From positions 1 through 8,577 of the forward strand of contig DAOVEE010000074.1 in assembly GCA_030669135.1 (NCBI GenBank): 8,577 nt of DNA. Reading direction: 5' to 3'. The DNA comes from Candidatus Bathyarchaeota archaeon. GTDB lineage: Archaea > Thermoproteota > Bathyarchaeia > TCS64. Made by a program: the position numbers and the translations under genes. A model generated the notes under the pieces. It was not told the origin of the DNA and did no database searches. It worked only from the letters and a program-made list of their open reading frames with translations. Positions 5,496 through 8,577 of this stretch are shown here, in pieces (the stretch's first letter is position 1; every line of letters starts with the position of its first letter).

Positions 5496-6680
5496 TTGAC
5501 CGGAGTCGGGGTGCTCAGGCACAGGAGAATAATCGTCGGAGGGGTCCTGGCCCTAGCCACCCTGAACCTCATGAACAGCGCGTACAGCAACGTCCTTGAG
5601 ACCATAAAGGCCGAGATGGGGCTCAGCTACACCCAGTCCGGTGCGCTGATGTCAGCCTACTTCGTGGGGTACATGCTGGGCCAGATACCTTGGGGCATGC
5701 TCGCCGACAGCAGGGGAAGCAGGCCCACGATAACCCTCAGCGTCATCGGGGTCTCTGCGTCCACCATGCTGTTCGGGCTGAGCCACACCGTGGTGTTCGC
5801 CATGGCGTCAAGGTTCCTCGCCGGCCTCTTGGGCGCAGGGATATTCGTGCCCAGCGTCCGGCTCGTCTCGGCGTGGTTCAACTCCGAGGAACGAGGAACG
5901 GCTCTGGGGGTGCTGAACATAGGGGGCAGCGTGGGACTCGTCGCCGCGGCGTGGGCGGTACCGCTGATAAGCCTGGACGCCGGTTGGAGGCTAACCATCA
6001 GATCCGCCGGAGCCATAGGCGTCGCGGCGGGAGCGGCTGTATGGCTCCTACTAAGGGACAGGGACGACCCCAATAACAGAGGGTTAAACCTGTCAAGCCT
6101 ACCCTTCAGGGACAGGGACTTCTGGCTCCTGGCCTTCACCCAGTTCATCAGGCTCGGCAGCTACTACACCCTCATCGCGTGGCTGCCCCTGGTCCTCAAA
6201 GAGGAGTACGGCCTAAGCATCGTGGCTACTAGTGGCGCCCTCTCCTTGTTTAACCTGGCCGGCATGCTGGCGAACCCGCTGGGCGGCGTGGTCTCCGACA
6301 GGGTCGGTAAGAGGAGCGTCCTCATGGCCAGCTTCGCCTTACTGGGCTTGGACGTGCTGTTTTTCGCGGGGCGGCTGACCGGGTTATGGGTGTACCTCGC
6401 GGTCCTCATGCTGGGCTGGTTCATCAACTTCGTCAGAAGCCCCTCATTCACCATAATATCCGACGTATTCGGCACCGAGGCGGCTGGCAGCATCTCGGGG
6501 GTGCACAACACCTTCGCGTCCCTCGGCGCGCTGGTCCTACCCTACACCCTGGGCTTCATAAAGGACTACACCCTGAGTTATCGCCTCGGATGGCTCTCCG
6601 TCTCCGTGTTCATGTTCATCGGCGTCGGCCTCTTCAGCCAAGTGAGGGCGCCAGAGCGGGTGAATTCTGGTAATTCTTAA
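5496..6680 (+). CDS. MFS transporter, 12 membrane helices, substrate unknown
   Basis: This 394-aa protein is an integral membrane carrier of the major facilitator superfamily. The cytoplasmic motif A appears between helices 2 and 3 (GMLADSRGSR, 67-76). Its counterpart in the second half is GGVVSDRVGKR (263-273), as expected for a duplicated 6+6 helix fold. Features seen in organic-anion and related MFS carriers are also present, such as FNSEERGTALGVLNIGGSVG (128-147) and the following GWR (163-165). A loop rich in Asp/Arg (187-208) divides the halves. The start is TTG at 5496: the codon before it is a TGA stop in frame, and GGAGG (5483-5487) stands 8 nt upstream. It ends with tandem stops TAA TAA. 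Its place after the oxidoreductase operon might mean uptake of an organic acid, but a terminator and new promoter separate them. Confidence 0.9.
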   Translation: MTGVGVLRHRRIIVGGVLALATLNLMNSAYSNVLETIKAEMGLSYTQSGALMSAYFVGYMLGQIPWGMLADSRGSRPTITLSVIGVSASTMLFGLSHTVVFAMASRFLAGLLGAGIFVPSVRLVSAWFNSEERGTALGVLNIGGSVGLVAAAWAVPLISLDAGWRLTIRSAGAIGVAAGAAVWLLLRDRDDPNNRGLNLSSLPFRDRDFWLLAFTQFIRLGSYYTLIAWLPLVLKEEYGLSIVATSGALSLFNLAGMLANPLGGVVSDRVGKRSVLMASFALLGLDVLFFAGRLTGLWVYLAVLMLGWFINFVRSPSFTIISDVFGTEAAGSISGVHNTFASLGALVLPYTLGFIKDYTLSYRLGWLSVSVFMFIGVGLFSQVRAPERVNSGNS

Positions 6681-6714
6681 TAAACCCGTGTTCTGATCCA
6701 ATCTCATTAGGGTG
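6676..6714 (+). promoter_or_regulatory. Candidate promoter and RBS of the zinc-ribbon membrane gene
   Basis: CTTAATAAA (6676-6684) overlaps the stop codon of the MFS gene and could act as a TATA box, giving a start near 6707. GGGTG (6710-6714) lies 7 nt before GTG 6722. No T-tract ends the MFS gene, so read-through from it is equally possible. Confidence 0.35.
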
Positions 6715-6721
6715 TAAGCAC

Positions 6722-7195
6722 GTGCCATACTGTCCAAACTGCGGCGAAGAGATCAGCGAGGATGACGAGTACTGCTCCACGTGTAGGTACCCCCTGAAAG
6801 GGAGGCCGGTTAGACCCGTCCGTCGGCGCGACGAGAAGGACGAGAAGCGCGAGGAGGAAGACGAGAAAGCCGCCATCATGGGCGGGATGGTGGTGATCTG
6901 GCTCGGGCTGAGCTTTCTCCTCCAGAACGCGGGCGTACTCGGGTGGGCCGACTTCGGAGGCATCTTCTTGCTCGGGCTGGGACTCATCATAGTATTCAGG
7001 GGCCTTTGGGCTTACAGCCAGTCGGGGGTCTTCGAACAAGGCTTCGGTTACATAGTGGGCGGCGGCTTCGTCGCCCTCATAGGCGCCGGTATAGCCTTCG
7101 ACTTGGATGAATGGTGGCCTGTCCTCCTCATCGCCTTGGGACTCATCGTCGTCGTGAGAGCCCTGATGACGAGATCCGAGAACCCGTTACCCTAG
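6722..7195 (+). CDS. Zinc-ribbon membrane protein with LiaI/LiaF-like (DUF5668-like) helices
   Basis: This 157-aa protein begins with a zinc ribbon, C4-x2-C7 and C18-x2-C21. A basic segment (RPVRPVRRR) and a charged linker built of Asp-Glu-Lys repeats (37-49) follow. Then come four hydrophobic segments, at about 51-70, 78-95, 108-126 and 131-148. The last segment contains the WWPVLLIALGLIVVVRAL pattern known from LiaI/LiaF-type transmembrane regions. In bacteria such regions occur in envelope-stress sensors, but in archaea the role of zinc-ribbon fusions is unknown. GTG at 6722 is chosen because MPYCPNCG is the usual opening of such proteins. It follows the MFS gene by 41 bp and its end overlaps the convergent GH3-like gene by 9 bp. 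The ribbon should face the cytosol. Family assignment is from pattern memory. Confidence 0.85.
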   Translation: MPYCPNCGEEISEDDEYCSTCRYPLKGRPVRPVRRRDEKDEKREEEDEKAAIMGGMVVIWLGLSFLLQNAGVLGWADFGGIFLLGLGLIIVFRGLWAYSQSGVFEQGFGYIVGGGFVALIGAGIAFDLDEWWPVLLIALGLIVVVRALMTRSENPLP

Positions 7196-8299
7196 AGCCC
7201 AGCCGAAGGCGGCCCTGTAGAGAATGTGCTCCAGCACCGATAGCGGCCGGTCCCTGCCGAACACCCTGAAATAGTTTTTACCCATCGCCTCGACGAGGTC
7301 ACCTATCTCGTACCTCGAGAACAATGGGGTCGAGACTATTAGGCGGCCCCACTCGCCGCGCCTAAGATCGTGGAGCATCTTAACGCCACGCCGGGTTTTC
7401 ACCTCGAAGTGGTAGAGATCGTAGTTGGGCACCCAGTAGGGGAGGGCGTCCATCTGCTGACCGAAAGCACCCTCTGTGGCGGTGTACATCTCCACGACGG
7501 GGCAGTCGCCGTACAGCCTCCTCAGCCAGGGAGCGTATCTGGTCTGGATCTTTGTGACGCTGGTGCTGAAGATCACTCTCAGGCCCCAGAGGTCCCGGGG
7601 GAGGACGCGGTGCCGCTTCTCAAGGTAGCGCGCGAACCCAGTCTGGACGGGGGCGACGCCCATTACAGTCACGATGTCCACGTCCTTGGCTTCCCTGTAG
7701 ATGTACTCGTACCTTCTCTCCCAGCCCTCCTCGGAGAGGTCAGAGTCTAGGGCGTCGATCTCCTCCTGACGTGGGACAAGCCGCAGCCCCGCCATCATGG
7801 GGTTCAGCTTGGCGTAGGTGCCTGAACTGAACCCATAGACCATCTCCTTGCCACCCACATTCATAGCCCTCACGTTGCTGGGGAACTGGAGGTTCAGCAC
7901 GCCGCCGGTGAGGGTCTCCAGCCCTTCCTCACCCATTGCGTGGCTCAGCACCGCCCTTGAGCCGCCCCGCACAAGGTGGTCTAGGTGCCGGGGCGTCACC
8001 GGGATTATCTTGCTGTTCCCCGTGGTTCCCCTCGTCATGACCCAGGTGATGGGCTTCTCAGCCAGCAGCGCGGCGTGGTCTCCGCCCCTCACACGTTCAA
8101 TCCACGGCTCCAAGTCGCTGTACTTGGCTACGGGAAACACATCATCCCTCTGGCCGTACTCGGTCTTCGCGTAGTCGTCCAGCAGCGACTCGTACAGCGT
8201 CTCCTGGGCGCTGGCGGGGTCCTCTAGGCTCCTCCTCCAGTCGTCCAGGTTCCTCTTGACACGCTGGAGGGTCTGCTCAAGCATCGTTAACCCATACAT
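7187..8299 (-). CDS. GH3-type acyl-adenylate-forming enzyme, lacking the C-terminal domain
   Basis: This 370-aa protein belongs to the GH3 branch of the ANL (acyl-adenylate) superfamily. The ATP-binding motif 1 is TRGTTGNSKIIPVTP (89-103), motif 2 is MYTATEG (271-277), and motif 3 is YEIGD (330-334). A hinge-like GRD follows at 348-350. GH3 enzymes adenylate a carboxylic acid and then join it to an amino acid; plant members conjugate auxin and jasmonate. Proteins of this family are normally well over 500 aa. This one ends only 20 residues after the hinge, so the C-terminal lid that carries the second half-reaction is missing. There is no internal stop or frameshift, and the end lies inside the convergent gene. 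ATG at 8299 is used; ATG at 8284 (MLEQT) is an alternative, and neither has a Shine-Dalgarno. Substrate is unknown. It may work with a partner or only make acyl-adenylates. Confidence 0.85.
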   Translation of the reverse strand: MYGLTMLEQTLQRVKRNLDDWRRSLEDPASAQETLYESLLDDYAKTEYGQRDDVFPVAKYSDLEPWIERVRGGDHAALLAEKPITWVMTRGTTGNSKIIPVTPRHLDHLVRGGSRAVLSHAMGEEGLETLTGGVLNLQFPSNVRAMNVGGKEMVYGFSSGTYAKLNPMMAGLRLVPRQEEIDALDSDLSEEGWERRYEYIYREAKDVDIVTVMGVAPVQTGFARYLEKRHRVLPRDLWGLRVIFSTSVTKIQTRYAPWLRRLYGDCPVVEMYTATEGAFGQQMDALPYWVPNYDLYHFEVKTRRGVKMLHDLRRGEWGRLIVSTPLFSRYEIGDLVEAMGKNYFRVFGRDRPLSVLEHILYRAAFGWALG

Positions 8300-8359
8300 C
8301 CGCGGCTCTTATCCGGTTTATGATTCACCTTAATTATCTCCAATGTCTCTACAAGATAC
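8300..8359. promoter_or_regulatory. Short divergent promoter between the GH3-like gene and the right-edge gene
   Basis: TTAATTAT at 8330-8337 is centred 26-27 bp before the rightward ATG at 8360, which is the spacing expected for a leaderless archaeal transcript. No Shine-Dalgarno precedes that ATG. The same AT-rich patch, or CATAAA on the minus strand (8322-8317), may serve the leftward gene. Confidence 0.5.
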
Positions 8360-8577
8360 ATGAAACGACAGTTCGTCCTCACGGTAGCCGAGTCCAAGAG
8401 GCTGATAGCCAAGGCGGTGGCCGCCCTCCCCGATGTCCAGAGCGCCATGAAGGAGGGCACCGTCGTGGTCGCCACAGGCACCACCAACGCATACGTCCTG
8501 GAGGAGCTATGGGGCAGGAAGATCGATAAACGCTGCTACAGGAGCGGCATAACGACACCGGACGAGCCTGAGAGGAG
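8360..8577 (+). CDS. Unrecognised protein, N-terminal 72 residues (3' end outside window)
   Basis: An open frame runs from ATG 8360 to the right edge. Its codon use (AGG for Arg, GCC, GTC) matches the neighbouring genes, and a TATA-like box lies at the leaderless distance. I do not recognise the family. The visible part opens with MKRQFVLTVAESKRLIAKAV. A Gly-Thr-rich turn, VVVATGTTNAYVLEEL (35-50), follows. The layout of a helix rich in Lys and Ala, then a hydrophobic strand ending in G-T-T-N, then a helix, recalls the start of sugar-phosphate isomerase or CoA-transferase type folds (for example the GTGST turn of ribose-5-phosphate isomerase). That likeness is weak and is inference only. There is no signal peptide or membrane segment in the part seen. 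Confidence 0.75.
   Translation, partial: MKRQFVLTVAESKRLIAKAVAALPDVQSAMKEGTVVVATGTTNAYVLEELWGRKIDKRCYRSGITTPDEPER

Noticed and set aside
5451..6680. MFS gene starting at ATG 5451 with an in-frame TGA read through
   Set aside because: MFS carriers do not need the 14-residue extension, and TTG 5496 has a well-placed GGAGG; no sign of a recoding signal.
1..8577. Mobile element or phage genes
   Set aside because: No transposase, integrase, terminal repeats or change of composition; codon use looks even across the window.

Overview
This 8.6 kb window comes from an archaeon, probably a GC-rich member of the broad TACK side of the Archaea. That placement is inference. The support is the split archaeal-type 2-oxoacid:ferredoxin oxidoreductase, TATA-like boxes about 26-40 bp before starts, a mixture of Shine-Dalgarno-led and apparently leaderless genes, heavy use of AGG/AGA (Arg) and ATA (Ile) codons, and a T-tract terminator. 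The genes are tightly packed; the only long non-coding stretch is the 217 bp AT-rich divergent promoter at 2256-2472. Four of the nine main genes start with GTG or TTG.

Layout. On the minus strand, 1-2255 holds a MoxR-family AAA+ ATPase followed with zero spacing by a von Willebrand A (VWA) protein that runs off the left edge. These two are a classic ATPase/metal-binding-adaptor chaperone pair. Divergent from it, 2473-5382 encodes a three-gene 2-oxoacid (pyruvate-type) ferredoxin oxidoreductase: a fused gamma-delta subunit with two 4Fe-4S clusters, then alpha, then the thiamine-diphosphate beta subunit. A T-tract at 5391-5400 probably ends that transcript.

Next, 5496-6680 encodes a 12-helix MFS transporter behind a 5' leader that carries a 14-codon upstream ORF and competing hairpins around the ribosome-binding site. 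Then 6722-7195 encodes a small zinc-ribbon plus four-helix membrane protein of the LiaI/LiaF-like (DUF5668-like) type. Converging on it, and overlapping its end by 9 bp, is a minus-strand GH3-type acyl-adenylate-forming enzyme (7187-8299) that stops just after the inter-domain hinge and so lacks the usual C-terminal domain. A short divergent promoter separates it from the N-terminal 72 residues of an unrecognised gene running off the right edge.

Working together: the oxidoreductase interconverts a 2-oxoacid plus CoA with acyl-CoA, CO2 and reduced ferredoxin, and is a central carbon and electron node. The MoxR-VWA pair shares its upstream region and could act in assembly of a metal- or Fe-S-containing enzyme, but nothing in the window proves the client. 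The best candidates for something new are the GH3-like truncated ligase, the MoxR ATPase with Gln in place of the Walker B Asp, the divergent active-site loop of the alpha subunit, and the structured leader of the MFS gene.
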